A DNA stretch of 64,000 nt from Chinchilla lanigera (GCF_000276665.1 NW_004955481.1:4366795-4430794), one strand, 5' to 3'; shown: positions 53,618 to 63,479, counted from the first letter of the stretch. Notes: generated by a model from the sequence alone, not told the origin. Numbers and translations are program-made.

Positions 53618-56600
53618 TAAAAATAAAAGTAAAGCCCTGTTCAGATGCCACTGCTGTCTCCTCCAGGTAACACTACTATTTCTTGAATCCGTGCTCCTCT
53701 TAACCTTGGGTGTGCCTCACCAGCTAGAGGTGAGTCATCTGTCCCTACTCTAAACTGAGTCCTCTAGGCAGACAGGAACCTACCTTTGTCATCTCTAGTT
53801 TCAGTGTCCAGCCTGCTGCTTGGCCAAAAGAGCCTCAGTAAATACTATTGGGCCAGGGGTTTAGCTCAGTGGTAGTGGCAGAGGTGCTTACATGTGCTAG
53901 GCCCCAGGTTTGATTCCCAGAACTACAATCAATCAGTCAATCAATATGCTGCGGATGAAAGCTCCCCTGTTACATCACAAGCACCTGATGAAAGCCACAT
54001 CTCATTTTGTCTCAGCGCTCAGAGCAGGGTGGGTACACAGTGAGTATAAAATAAAAGTTTGTTGAATGCACAAATAGAATTTGAGAGTGTAGATAGAGAA
54101 CGAGCCATGGGGTGGAAGGTGGGCATGAAGGGGAACCATTAGGGCCAGGGATATAGCTCAGTGGCACAAGTGCCTGCCTGCCAAGTGCAAGGTCCTGAGT
54201 TTGATTCCTGGTACCAAAAAAATTTTTTTTTGGAAAAAAAAAAAAAATTGAAAGAATGAAGGGGAACCAACCACAGCCGAAGCTGTGGCAAGAGTGGGGA
54301 GCCTGTAATCTCAGCACTCTGGAAGGCTGAGGCAGGAGAATTGAAAGTTCAAACCAGCCTGAGTAACTTTGCACGACCACGTCTCAAAAATTAGAAAAGG
54401 GCTGGGGATGTAGCTCAGTCCAAAGGTCCGGGGTTCAATTTCCTATACGGGGTGGGGGAAACTTACCACCATCTCCGCGGCCCCAGGCAAACAGTTCTCG
54501 CTCTGTGGACAGGGCCAGCACATGAGAGGCCCCACAGGCCACCTGCACCATCTCATAGCCCAGCAGGGCCTCCACAATGGTGGGCTAGAGAGAGGGAGAA
54601 AGCCAGGAGAGCTACGAGATCTGCACCTAGTTAGAGGCTGCAAATTTTCAGCAGATAGCTGTGTCTTTAACTCCAGTTGTATGTGGTCACTGTCAGGTGG
54701 GCAACCAGTGGAAGCCGCGCCTTTCTGTACTTCCCTAGATGTGGCCTAGGAGCTAGCAGGGTCGTGGCTGCTGTGGACTCCCCTGCCCCCAGCCTGGTGT
54801 CAGCTCTCAGATGTGGGCCCCTTGCCATCCTCTCACTTCCCCTTTCCAGGGTACACGTGACACCCACCTGGCTGATGTCAGTGAGGCTGCCATGGCCTAG
54901 GCACCCGTTGCTGCCACTGCCAAATGTCATGATGATGCCGCGATCTGGGGAGGAAGGCAGTACAGACAGGGAGGGAGGAGGAGACTGATTGTTTTCCCAG
55001 GTAGTTTGTTCACTTGTGGGGGGGAAGAGTAAGATAAAGTTGGGGCTACGGATGAAGAGTTGAGATAAGAGGAAAAAAAAGGGTAGAGGTCTCTTCCCCG
55101 TCTGTCAGACAAGTGACAGTCTCTCTGTTAAGTTTCCCTTCCTGTCAAATGGGGATAATACAGCGACTCCCCTGCCAAGCCTGTTGGATAGGGTAAAGGA
55201 GATGGTACAAGTAAATCTCAACAGCTAGATAGATGCAGTATGGCTGGGGATACAGCTCAGCAGCTCAAGCGCCTGACTAGCAAGCGCAAGGTCACGACTT
55301 CGAGTGTACCAAAAAAAAAAAAAAAAAAGATGCAGTAATTCAGTAACTAGGAGAGAGGTACATTAACTGAACACTTTGCCATGAGGTACTTTGCTGAAGG
55401 CTCACCAGTCAGGCAGGCCGTGAAGAGGTCCCCGCAGGCCACATGCTTGATGGTCACGCCTGACTGGCCCTCCAGGAAACGTGAGATGAACTGGGGCTGG
55501 GGCTGCTCCACTGCCCCTGGGAGGAGGGCACCTGCACCTGATCCTAGGGGTGGGGCCTGCAAGGGGACAGTGGGTGGCGGTGCCTCAGCATCTCCAGCCT
55601 TCCTCATGGGCCTCCTACCCTCATGAAGTCCAGGCCCACTGCCAACCTGCTCACCTCCCACAGGATGAGGCGCCCAGAGCGTGTGACGCCAGCCTTCTGT
55701 GTGCGCCCTACAGCCACCTGGATCACCTCTGTGTTGAGCATTGGCAGCCGCAGGGGGGTGCTCAGCCCACCCCCCCATGCGTACACTGATGACAGTGGTG
55801 GTGGGATGGCCGGCCTCATGGGTCCCCGGAGAACACCTATGAGAAAAGGACATGGGGTCAATTAAACTGCTGAGAATGGTGGGGAGGGGGCTGGGGATTT
55901 AGCTCAGCAGCACAGCGCCTGCCTGGCAAGCACAAGGTTGTGAGTTCGACTCCCGGTACCAGAAAAAAAAACAAAAAAAGAAAAAAAAGAATGGTGGGGA
56001 GTCTGCGGGGCCCTGGTGGCCTGCCCCAACTCACTCCTGCAGCGGGCACTGCTGGTCCTACTCCCTGTGTTGCCAGGTACAATGGGTGGTCCTGGACCCA
56101 GAGACTTCTCTGCCCTGCAGAACAGATGGAGGTCTCAGGACATGGACTCTCCCCAGAAACAGAGGACCTGCTGCAGGCCTCCTGTGGTCCCACTGGATGT
56201 CAACACCCCCCACCCCACCTAGGCCCTCTCCCCCAGCACAGGCCTCCGCATTCGGATGCTGCCCACGTCAGTGTGCAGGTTGAGGAGGGCCCGGATGCAG
56301 AGAGGCTGCGCCATGATGTGGCTTAGTGGTGGCCGCTGTGCAGGCTCCAGGCTCAGCAGACTCAGGACCAGCTGGCGCAGCTCTGGGCTGTACCGGTCAG
56401 AGATGGGTGCAAAAGTGCCGCTCATGATCTTTAGTACCAGTGCTGGCAGGTTCTGTGAAGGAACCAAGTTGAGCGGTGCCAGAGGTTGAGTTGGGCTCTT
56501 AGAGTAGCGCCCCTGCCCACCTCTCGGCTTCAGCCTCAGCCCTTGGTCTGTGGGGGATGAGAAGAGTCCTGCCTTCAGGAGGTAAGCCAGGCAAACCCTG

Positions 56601-57575
56601 CTTTCCAGAATCCATACTCTGATAAGGGATCTGCAGTTCCTGTCCTCTGAAACCGCAGGCTATGGAGAAAACTCAAGGCTTGGTTGGAGAGTGTTCCTAA
56701 TCTGATGGGAGAGTCACAGCCTTGTACTCAAAGAACATCAGCGTAATGGGGGAGGGGACTCAGACTCTACCCTGAGGAACCCTGAGTCTGAGTCTGAGTC
56801 TGAGCAAGAGCCCTGCCCTGGGGTAATCCACCTCGGTGATGCCGAGACACCTCAGCCACAAGGAACCACTGAGGTGGTTAGATCCTCAGGGCTGCTGGGG
56901 AGAGGGAAGTTTCCCAGTTGTTCCCTTAGATGTATTTCTACTTACTGCAGCCTCGAAAGCTCTCTTGAGACTGGCCAGCTCATAGAGGACACAGCCCAGG
57001 GCCCAGATGTCACTCTTCTGGTTATACGGCTTGCCTTCACACAGCTCAGGGGAGATGTAGCACGGAGTACCCACTACCTGCAGGAGGGAAGTCTGTATTA
57101 CAGCCTTGGGGAAGAGGGGTCTGGCCACAGGCCTACTCGGGGTCAGCTTTTCCTTAAAGCAAGCCAAGGGCTTCCCACAAGAAGGGGCCAAGGAGCCAGC
57201 ACTTTGACGGGGGGAAGTGGGGATAGGAGGTAGAGACGAGAGTAAGCGTTGGCCTCAAGATCTCCAGCACCCTCAAGGCCCCCTCCGGGTCCAGGCACCG
57301 TGTAAGCCTTGCTCTTGCTGCTAAGGATCTTGGAGATGCCAAAGTCACCAATCTTGACGACCATGCGGTGTTTGTCAAGAAGGATATTCTGGGTCTTGAG
57401 GTCCCGGTGCAGGATGAGGTGGGTGTGTACATGATGTAGCGCAAGCAGAATCTGCACAAAGAAGTGCAGGATGGTCTCCTCCTCTAGCAGAGAATTGCAG
57501 CGCTTCTGGATGAACTCAGCCAGAGTGCCACCTGCGTGCAACCCAAGGAACTAATCAAGATCCAGGCCTTTTGTC

Positions 57576-57616
<41 letters not shown>

Positions 57617-60600
57617 AAATCCAGGCCTTTACCGGGTGTGGTGGTACACTCCTATAATTCCAGCACACGGAAGTCTGACACAGGAGGACTGCTGAGTTTG
57701 AGGCCAGCCTGGGCTACATAGTGAGACCCTGTCTCAAAAAACAAAACAAACCAAAAAAAAAAAAAAAAATCCAGGTTTTCCACACCTGGGATGTCTGTCC
57801 TTTTATGAAATAGGGCACTAGGACAAAAGAGGGGAAAGCCTCTGCCAGAGGCACATAATTGGGCAACTGGGCCCAGAACTCTATACCCCTGACCCTTGGC
57901 CAAGCCCATCCAAGGAGGGAGGCCATCTGATCACGTATGCCTGTCCCAGGGGTGAGGGCCCAGGCTGATTCAAGGAGGCCAGCCCACCTGGTGCATATTC
58001 CATGGCAATCATAAGAGCCTTGTCCTCCAGGAAGTTCTCATAGTATTCAATGACATTGGGGTGATTGAGCAGCTTGAGCACCTGGCACTCATTCTGGGCT
58101 GCCTGCCGTTCCTCCTTGGTCATCTGTTCCACTGGGATCTGTTTGATGATGACCAGCTTCTGGTCAGCCTTTCGCAGACACAGGTGCACAATCCTGGGGA
58201 CAAAAGTGCAGTGCTGGCATCAGCCGAGCCTCTAGCCACTAGAAGGCAGGGCAGACAGAGCAACCGGATGTTCCTTAAAAAAGGGTAACGGGGGCCGGGG
58301 AGATAGCTCAGTGGCACAGCACCTGCCTAGCAAGCACAGGTCCTGAGTTCAATTCTTGGTACAAAAAAAAGGGTAACAGGCACCCAGACTAAAAGGTCAT
58401 CTGACCAAGTACACAGAACACTGAGCTTGGGCTATGTACGGTGGCGCATGCCTGGGGTGCTGAGGCAGTAGGACTGCAATTTCAGCAACAACCTGGGTCA
58501 CATAGCGAGACACTGTCTCAAAACCAAACAAACATAAAAACCAAACAAAACAGAACCCTTAGCTTGGGAACAGGGAAAGCTGGTGACAAGCTCTGCATGA
58601 GACCTGAGTTTCACCACAGCCTCTGAAATTAACTGGCTGGGTTCAGTTTTAGTATGTGTTGCTGAAGTAAGTACTACTCCCTGGGTTCAAACCCTGGCTC
58701 CTCTTCTTACTAGTTATCTGGTTTTAGGTACATTATAGGACATCACCATTTGGCAAATAGGATTGTTAAGAGAATCAAATCAGTAAATTAATGTAAGGTA
58801 CTTAGCACAGTGCCTGGCACATAGAAAATCTTCAATGAATAGAAGCCATTCATGTTAGCATTTTATTTCAACCCCATCAGTGACTATAAAAACAAGAACT
58901 AGCCAAGCATGGTGGCACATGCCTGTAATCCCAGCACTAGAGAGGCTGAGGCAGGAGGATCACCTTGAATTTGAGGTCAGCCTGGGCTACACAGTGAGTT
59001 CAAGCCTAGCCCCTGAACTACATAGCAAGACCCTGTCTGAAAAAGAATTTTTAAAAAAATTTTACTGGGGATTGAACCCAGGGCCTTCACAATGAACTAC
59101 ATCCCCAGACCATTTTTTAATTTTTTTGAGCCTAAATTTCTAAATTGTCTAGGCAGGGCTCATACTGGGGGGTGGATGAGCTATACTAAGTGGTTCCCTA
59201 GCATGCTTAAAGCCTTTAGTTTAATCCTCAGCATTTGAGGGGTAAAAATAAGATAACTTAAAATATTCCAGAATATTCCCTTCATCTCATACTATGTACA
59301 TTAGCAACTCCTGTTTCTATCTCTAAAATACTGTGATCTAATTCTGTGTACTCTGCTATAATCAACTTTTTTTTTTTTGTCTTTTTGAAACAAGGTCTCC
59401 CTGTGCAGTTCAGGCTGGCCTTGAGCTCACTTTGTAGCCCAGGCTGGTCTCCAACTCAGAACGACCCTCCTGCCTCAGCCTCCCGATATTTTTTGCTTTA
59501 AAAATTGCATTAGCAGGGTGTGGGGGGAAAAAAATTGCATTAGCAGCCAGGCATGGTGGGGCCACACCTATAATCCCAGCATTGGGGGGAGGCTGACAGA
59601 ATGGCTCCAAGTTCAAGGCCAGCCTGTGCTACATACTGAGTCCAAGTCCATACTGAGTTCAAGTCCAGCCTGAACTACACAGTGAGACCCTGTCTCAAAA
59701 AAACAAGCTGGGTGTGGTGGTGCACCCCTGTAATCCCAGCATTCAGGAGGCTGAGGCAGGAGGATGGTTGCGAGTTCCAGACCAGTCTGAGCTACAAAGT
59801 GAGCTCAAGGCCAGCCTGAGTGTCATAGCAAGACCCTGTCTCAAAAAAAAAAAAAAAAAAAAGAAGAAGAAGAAGAAAACACTCTTCCCTGAAGCCAGGA
59901 ATAGCACAAGTCTGTAATCTCAGCACTTTTGAGGCTGAGGTAGGAGTGTGAGTTAAGGGCAGCCTGGACTACACAACAAGAGCTTGTCTCAAAAAACAAA
60001 ACAAAAAGCATCAAAACCCCCAAACCCTCTTCTCAGGGCTGGGAGAGTACATCAGTGATAAAGCCTGTGCTTATCATGTGTGAGGCCCTGGGTTCAGTCC
60101 CTAGCATAAACAATCCCTATCTCAATCTCTCTTGCCCTTATACTGCAAATCAAGTCAACCCCTTCACCTCTGTTTACAAGGCCATAAACTGGTGCTCACC
60201 CTCGGTGAAAATCACACTTTTGATTTTTTTTTTTTTTTTTTTTTTTTACTGGTGCTGGGAATTGAACTTAGGGCCTCACACTTGTCAAGCAGGAGCTGCG
60301 CCACTGAGCTAAATCCCCAGCCCCGACAATCACATTTTTAAACCACTGCTTGTTACACTCCAATTACATTAGCCTTTTCGGTTTTTGAATTCTCTGAATT
60401 CCTTCCCACCAGGATCTTCGGATATGCTTTCCTCTTCCAGAAAACTTTTTTCACCTTCGCAGCACTGGTCCTAATTCCTCAAGTCGAGGCTTTACATCTC
60501 ACCTCCCAGAGATTTTTCCTTGACTACCCCCGGTAAATATTCTGTGGCATTTGTTCACTGCCTGTTAATAACCGTTCATGACTGCTTTTTTTTCTATGAC

Positions 60601-61028
60601 TGCTTTAACAACGTCTTCTTCGTGGTACTATTTTCCTATCGTCTATAAACTCTGAAAGGGAAAAAAAAAAAACACCACACCTGTTTGGTCATAACTTTAC
60701 ACCCAGCGCCCAGAGCCGGACTCTTGCAGCCGGCACTCAACATCTGTTCAAGGAAAGAACGAGGAACCTCACACCCAGCCCGGGACGCTAAGGTTTAAGG
60801 GGCGTGGCCTCTGGGGGCGGAGCCATAGCGCCCGCATTCGGGCCGGAAGCCTGGGCGGGGCTTCTCAGAGTGGTGCTCACGCCTCGGGGCGGGGTTAGCG
60901 GGGCGGCAAACTCGCGGTCACAGTTAGGGGTTTATTTTCCCAGTCCCCCTAACAGTTTCCTCCCTCAGAGCCCTGGCTCACCCGAAAGCACCTCTCCCCA
61001 CCACTCGGATCCGCTCGTACTTCTCCAT
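51785..61028 (-). CDS. NEK8: NEK8, NIMA-related kinase 8 (15 coding exons)
   Basis: Minus-strand exons: 61028-60982, 58193-57988, 57531-57299, 57077-56946, 56452-56244, 56114-56035, 55836-55655, 55556-55406, 54944-54868, 54584-54467, 53288-53138, 52892-52729, 52626-52468, 52309-52151, 51813-51785. Every phase matches; they total 2097 nt and encode 698 residues, equal to mouse Nek8 as I remember it (human 692). The N-terminal Ser/Thr kinase (about 4-258) has the Gly loop GRGAFG, Lys33, HRDLKTQN with Asp128, DFG at 147-149 and activation-loop Thr162. A seven-blade RCC1-like region fills about 305-690. NEK8 acts in the inversin compartment of primary cilia with INVS, NPHP3 and ANKS6; human loss causes nephronophthisis. 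All catalytic residues are present. Intron 5 seems to have a GC donor. Confidence 0.98.
52151..52309 (-). CDS. NEK8: NEK8 exon 14
   Basis: 159 nt encoding [20 protein letters not shown] to NTLLAVR. Acceptor CTCTGGCAG, donor C|GTGAGT. Confidence 0.95.
52468..52626 (-). CDS. NEK8: NEK8 exon 13
   Basis: 159 nt encoding [17 protein letters not shown] to FTVAIGA. Acceptor CCCTACAG, donor G|GTGAGG. Confidence 0.95.
52729..52892 (-). CDS. NEK8: NEK8 exon 12
   Basis: 164 nt encoding [15 protein letters not shown] to AHSAAVT. Acceptor CTACCCTGAG, donor G|GTGAGT. Confidence 0.95.
53138..53288 (-). CDS. NEK8: NEK8 exon 11
   Basis: 151 nt encoding [17 protein letters not shown] to ALACGSN. Acceptor CTTATAG, donor AG|GTGAGC. 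Confidence 0.96.
53452..53612 (+). mobile_element. B1 SINE in NEK8 intron 10
   Basis: gctgggtgtggtggcacatg to gagaccctgtctcaaaa plus about 25 A; ccctgttca repeats flank it. Confidence 0.92.
53740..53848 (+). mobile_element. L2 3' end
   Basis: ggcagacaggaacctacc and gagcctcagtaaatactatt resemble the L2 3' tail. In a NEK8 intron. Confidence 0.45.
53851..53938 (+). mobile_element. ID SINE, old
   Basis: ggccaggggtttagctcagt to gattcccagaactacaatc. Confidence 0.78.
54010..54072 (+). mobile_element. L2 3' end
   Basis: ggtacacagtgagtataaa and aaagtttgttgaatgcaca match the L2 tail. Confidence 0.45.
54144..54455 (+). mobile_element. ID (54144-54247), B1 relic (54297-54392), ID (54400-54455) in NEK8 intron 10
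   Basis: gccagggatatagctcagtg to gattcctggtacc, with gaatgaaggggaacca-type repeats flanking; ctgtaatctcagcactctgg; gggctggggatgtagctcag. Confidence 0.82.
54467..54584 (-). CDS. NEK8: NEK8 exon 10
   Basis: 118 nt encoding [18 protein letters not shown] to WGRGDG. It contains the Gly equivalent to the mouse jck position. Acceptor CTCTAG, donor G|GTAAGT. Confidence 0.95.
54868..54944 (-). CDS. NEK8: NEK8 exon 9
   Basis: 77 nt encoding [18 protein letters not shown] to DISQ, an RCC1-type repeat. Acceptor CTCCCCAG, donor CAG|GTGGGT. Confidence 0.96.
55130..55215 (+). mobile_element. MIR fragment
   Basis: ttcctgtcaaatggggataa and ggtaaaggagatggtac are MIR-like. In a NEK8 intron. Confidence 0.5.
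55241..55328 (+). mobile_element. ID SINE, recent, in NEK8 intron 8
   Basis: tggctggggatacagctcag to cgagtgtacc; agatgcagta repeats flank it. Confidence 0.9.
55406..55556 (-). CDS. NEK8: NEK8 exon 8
   Basis: 151 nt encoding [20 protein letters not shown] to TACLT. Acceptor CCTTGCAG, donor G|GTGAGC. Confidence 0.95.
55655..55836 (-). CDS. NEK8: NEK8 exon 7 (first RCC1-like blade)
   Basis: 182 nt encoding [20 protein letters not shown] to RLILWE. Acceptor CTCATAG, donor GAG|GTGAGC. Confidence 0.96.
55888..55988 (+). mobile_element. ID SINE, recent, in NEK8 intron 6
   Basis: ggggctggggatttagctca to cgactcccggtaccag; perfect gaatggtgggga repeats flank it, 50-odd bp from exon 7. Confidence 0.93.
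56035..56114 (-). CDS. NEK8: NEK8 exon 6 (linker)
   Basis: 80 nt after TTCTGCAG encoding [10 protein letters not shown] to SARCR. The residues resemble the mouse linker more than the human one and include the extra six residues. Donor A|GTGAGT. Confidence 0.9.
56244..56452 (-). CDS. NEK8: NEK8 exon 5 (kinase C-lobe end)
   Basis: 209 nt encoding [14 protein letters not shown] to GSIRMR plus two bases of Arg276. The only phase-correct 3' end is AG|GCCTGT, that is a GC donor. Confidence 0.88.
56946..57077 (-). CDS. NEK8: NEK8 exon 4 (APE-region motif)
   Basis: 132 nt encoding [18 protein letters not shown] to RAFEAA. Acceptor CTCCTGCAG, donor GCA|GTAAGT. Confidence 0.96.
57299..57531 (-). CDS. 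NEK8: NEK8 exon 3 (catalytic and DFG motifs)
   Basis: 233 nt with HRDLKTQN and GDFGISK. It ends at Thr162 of the activation loop. The donor GTGCCT is weak in sequence, but the next exon ([11 protein letters not shown]) joins in phase. Confidence 0.95.
57579..57614. repeat. (TG)n microsatellite in a NEK8 intron
   Basis: About 17 TG units next to NEK8 exon 3. Confidence 0.95.
57629..57767 (+). mobile_element. B1 SINE in NEK8 intron 2
   Basis: ccgggtgtggtggtacactc to gagaccctgtctcaaaa; aaaatccagg repeats flank it. Confidence 0.9.
57988..58193 (-). CDS. NEK8: NEK8 exon 2 (kinase N-lobe)
   Basis: 206 nt from Ile17 to Pro84 with catalytic Lys33 (VIIKQIP). Acceptor TTGTCCCCAG, donor CCAG|GTGGGC. 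Confidence 0.96.
58291..58372 (+). mobile_element. ID SINE, recent, in NEK8 intron 1
   Basis: ggggccggggagatagctca to aattcttggtac; aaaagggtaac repeats flank it. Confidence 0.92.
58430..58530 (+). mobile_element. B1 SINE, internally deleted
   Basis: gctatgtacggtggcgcatg to gagacactgtctcaaaac. Confidence 0.7.
58665..58850 (+). mobile_element. MIR element in NEK8 intron 1
   Basis: gggttcaaaccctggctcct, cttactagttatctggttt and tagcacagtgcctggcacat follow MIR in order. Confidence 0.75.
58900..59044 (+). mobile_element. B1 SINE, followed by ID remnants (59063-59112, 59170-59245)
   Basis: agccaagcatggtggcacat to gcaagaccctgtctgaaaa. Confidence 0.85.
59370..59485 (-). mobile_element. B1 SINE, truncated
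   Basis: ctttttgaaacaaggtctcc to cctgcctcagcctcccga. Confidence 0.85.
59546..60000 (+). mobile_element. Three B1 copies in a row (59546-59703, 59705-59857, 59893-60000)
   Basis: agccaggcatggtggggcca; gctgggtgtggtggtgcacc; gccaggaatagcacaagtct. All in direct orientation. An old ID lies at 60037-60112. Confidence 0.87.
60221..60324 (-). mobile_element. ID SINE in NEK8 intron 1
   Basis: ctggtgctgggaattgaact to gctaaatccccagcccc; aatcacac and aatcacat flank it. Confidence 0.9.
60390..60765 (+). mobile_element. L2 3' region upstream in NEK8 intron 1
   Basis: gctttcctcttccag, catctcacctcccagagattt, ttgactacccc and agccggcactcaacatctgt follow the L2 3' consensus over about 370 bp. Confidence 0.65.
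60982..61028 (-). CDS. NEK8: NEK8 exon 1
   Basis: ATG at 61028-61026. 47 nt encode [15 protein letters not shown] plus two bases of Gly16. Donor GG|GTGAGC. Confidence 0.97.
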
Positions 61029-61067
61029 CTCATTTCTCAGACATATGCTTCCGGAACCCTTCAGGCG

Positions 61068-61077
61068 GCGCATGCGC
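61068..61077. promoter_or_regulatory. NRF1-type site gcgcatgcgc
   Basis: Perfect 10-bp palindrome 40-49 bp upstream of the NEK8 ATG. NRF1 commonly drives CpG-island promoters. Confidence 0.7.
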
Positions 61078-61773
61078 GGACCTGCCCGCTCTGGTGCCCC
61101 GCCCCCTACGCTGTGCGACGTTTGCTGGGCGGAGCTAGCGGCTTTGTGTGAATTCCAAGTACAGTAGCTGCTGTTTGTGTATTTACAGTGTCCACAGCAC
61201 GGATACGAAGTCGCTTTTCCCCCAGGGTCCTGCCGCACACGGGGTCCAAGAGTAGGATTAACGCCCATTTCTTGGCTCACTCCGCAGTGCTCAGCGCCAT
61301 ACCAGCTGCTTTTCACACACGTGGCTCGATCAGGTCGGGGAGAGTTTACTAGAAGTGAGGCATACCACCCCCGCAAGCGTTGCCTTAAGACCGCCCCCTG
61401 CCCACAAGTGACGCTATTTCAGGAGGATAAAGCGGATCCTCCTTGGCACGCAAGCAAAAAACAACCAAACTAAACTGAGAGCAGCGCTCTCGGTCTGTGG
61501 AGCAGAGAACAGGGGTAGTTTCGTGTTTGCGTAGGGAGGGGCCGGGAAAACCCCGAGTTGTGCAAATTGATTCACCTGGGGAGAACATGACGCCGTCTCC
61601 AGGATGAGCGAGCTAGTGAGCACCGCGCTCCTCAGCACGCTCAACGCTCAGTCATCCGCCGAGGGGATCAGCACTTCCCCTCTGGGACGGTAGGAGTGGG
61701 CACGAACTAGTAAGCGTCTGAGAGGGGTGGAAAGTACGCCGTTTGGCCGAGATGGCTTCAACTCTTCTGCTGA

Positions 61774-61923
61774 GTCGGGCGTGGTGGCGCATGCCTATAA
61801 CCCCAGCATTTGGGAGGCTGAGGCAGGAGGATCGCCATGAGTTCGAGGCCACCCTGGGCTACATAGTGTGTTCAAGACCAGCCTGAACTATAACTGGAGA
61901 CCTTGTCTCAAAACAAAACAAAA
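61774..61923 (+). mobile_element. B1 SINE upstream of NEK8
   Basis: gtcgggcgtggtggcgcatg to gagaccttgtctcaaaac; aactcttct repeats flank it. Confidence 0.9.
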
Positions 61924-62121
61924 CTCTTCTACCCAGAGGTTAGGGTCAGGTTAGGATTAGGGCTAGCTGGTCTGACCCGCTAGGATCTCAAGGGTCTCAA
62001 CTCAGAAGTGAGTTTAATTCCAGCCTCTTCCTGGCGCCACCCGCTCTGAGGGAGCTCTATAAATTAAGAAGGAGGAGGATCATTAGCAAAGGGTTAACAT
62101 CTGTATTTCAGAGTGGGCGAA

Positions 62122-62226
62122 GAGCTGGGCATGGTGGCACACGGCTGTAATCCCAGCACTTGGGAGTTTGAATTTGAGATGAAAGGATCCTCGCGAGGAA
62201 GACCCAGTCTCAAAAACAACAAAAAA
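62122..62226 (+). mobile_element. B1 SINE, internally deleted
   Basis: gagctgggcatggtggcaca to gaagacccagtctcaaaaac. Confidence 0.8.
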
Positions 62227-62687
62227 GTAAGGGAAGAAAGAGGGTGTTTCACCCTCTGCTGCCGCCCTACCACTCAAAAGGATACCCACCCCCACATAAG
62301 TGGGACGACTAGGGGCCGGGTCTGCAGGGCTCCGGCAGTCGCTGGCGGTCACTGGCCTAGGCTGGAGTCAGTTGGCGAACAAGAACAAGCTGCCCTGTTA
62401 GCGAAGGGGACTGCAGAGGGGGTAAAGCCAATCACCCAGTACATCACGCTCTCGCTTAGAAACCAGCTGAGCCTTGGGTGACCCGGCAGCCCCACGGGGT
62501 TAATGTGTAACGTTGGAGCGCTCAGGGGAGACAGCAAGCACCCGAGCAACTTGGTCTCTGAGCCGCGGGTTTCTAGCTTCTTCACGCAGCACTTTCCCCT
62601 CCCCCACCTCTGCCCGCCTCTCCTCCGCTACCTCCGCCGCCGCACACACCTGTTACTCTCCGAGCCCGCGCTCAGCCTCCTCTTTTG

Positions 62688-62866
62688 CCCTAGAACCTTT
62701 TTAGAGACCGAGGGCCCAAACTGCAACCCAAAACCCACTTATTTAACCGAAAGCGCCAACACGGCAATTAAACCTGAATACTGTTCGATTCCCGGTACCA
62801 ACAAAACAAAACAAAACAAAACAAACCTGAATACTGCGGTTTTAGTTTAGAAAAAACAACTCATAC
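62688..62866 (+). mobile_element. hAT-type non-autonomous element fragment, interrupted by an ID piece
   Basis: The stretch from tttttagagaccgag to gttttagtttagaaaaaac matches, from memory, a widespread mammalian Charlie-like hAT element with 'cagtgatggcgaacc' ends. Both termini are decayed or missing here. The exact family name is not verified. Confidence 0.6.
62784..62822 (+). mobile_element. 5'-truncated ID insertion (39 bp)
   Basis: Only the last about 19 nt of an ID element (ttcgattcccggtaccaac) plus an (AAAAC)n tail, flanked by perfect 14-bp duplications aaacctgaatactg at 62770-62783 and 62823-62836. Confidence 0.85.
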
Positions 62867-62916
62867 ATTAACATCTTTTGTCTCAAAAGAAAAACACAAT
62901 AACAGAACTTTTGGGG

Positions 62917-63094
62917 GGCCAGGGATATAGCTCAGTGGCATAGTGCCTGCCTGGCAAGCGTGAGGTCGTGAGTTTAATTCCCGATACTAAAAAAAAGATA
63001 CAAACAGCTTTTTTTTTTTTTGCTACCGGGAATTGAACTCACGACCTCAGGCTTGCCAGGCAGGCACTTTGCCACTGAGCTAAATCCCTGGCCA
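62917..63094. mobile_element. Inverted pair of ID SINEs (62917-62998 plus, 63008-63094 minus)
   Basis: gggccagggatatagctcag to aattcccgatac, then ctaccgggaattgaactcac to gctaaatccctggcc; acaaacag and acaaatag flank the second. Confidence 0.9.
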
Positions 63095-63479
63095 CAAATA
63101 GTTTTTTATTGAAATGTAAAAGTTTGTATTTGGCGTGCTTTTGCACAATTAATGTGATTTTTGCTGTTGTATATGCATGTTGATAATTTGTCAAACCGTG
63201 GCTGGGACGACTTGGTGGAGTACCGACAGACAGGGTTCTGTGTGCCTGCTGCGGTACTGGCCTACGGTTTCCCTGATTTTCTTTCTCCAAAACCTGCTTC
63301 GGTCCATTGGAGGGTTGAGACCCCGCGCCACAATGAGGACAGGCTGACACCTAGTGGACAGGGTCCGCAACTCCTCCAGGCCAGGGCCCTGGAGAAGAAA
63401 GTCACCCCAGCTGTCTGGGCAAATCCGCAGTCTTCCCCGCCCCAGCCTCCAGGGAGCCAGGCGTCTAGGGCTGGGACTG

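Larger units (their letters stand above)
60780..61150 (-). promoter_or_regulatory. NEK8 promoter, CpG-rich
   Basis: CpG-rich block around exon 1 with several GC boxes (ggggcgg), an ETS-type ccggaa at 61051-61056 and the NRF1-type palindrome at 61068-61077. No TATA box is seen. Confidence 0.75.

Noticed and set aside
61608..61695. Short ATG frame (about 29 codons) ending before GGTAGG upstream of NEK8
   Set aside because: Too short, no recognised protein, and it could be chance in CpG-rich sequence.
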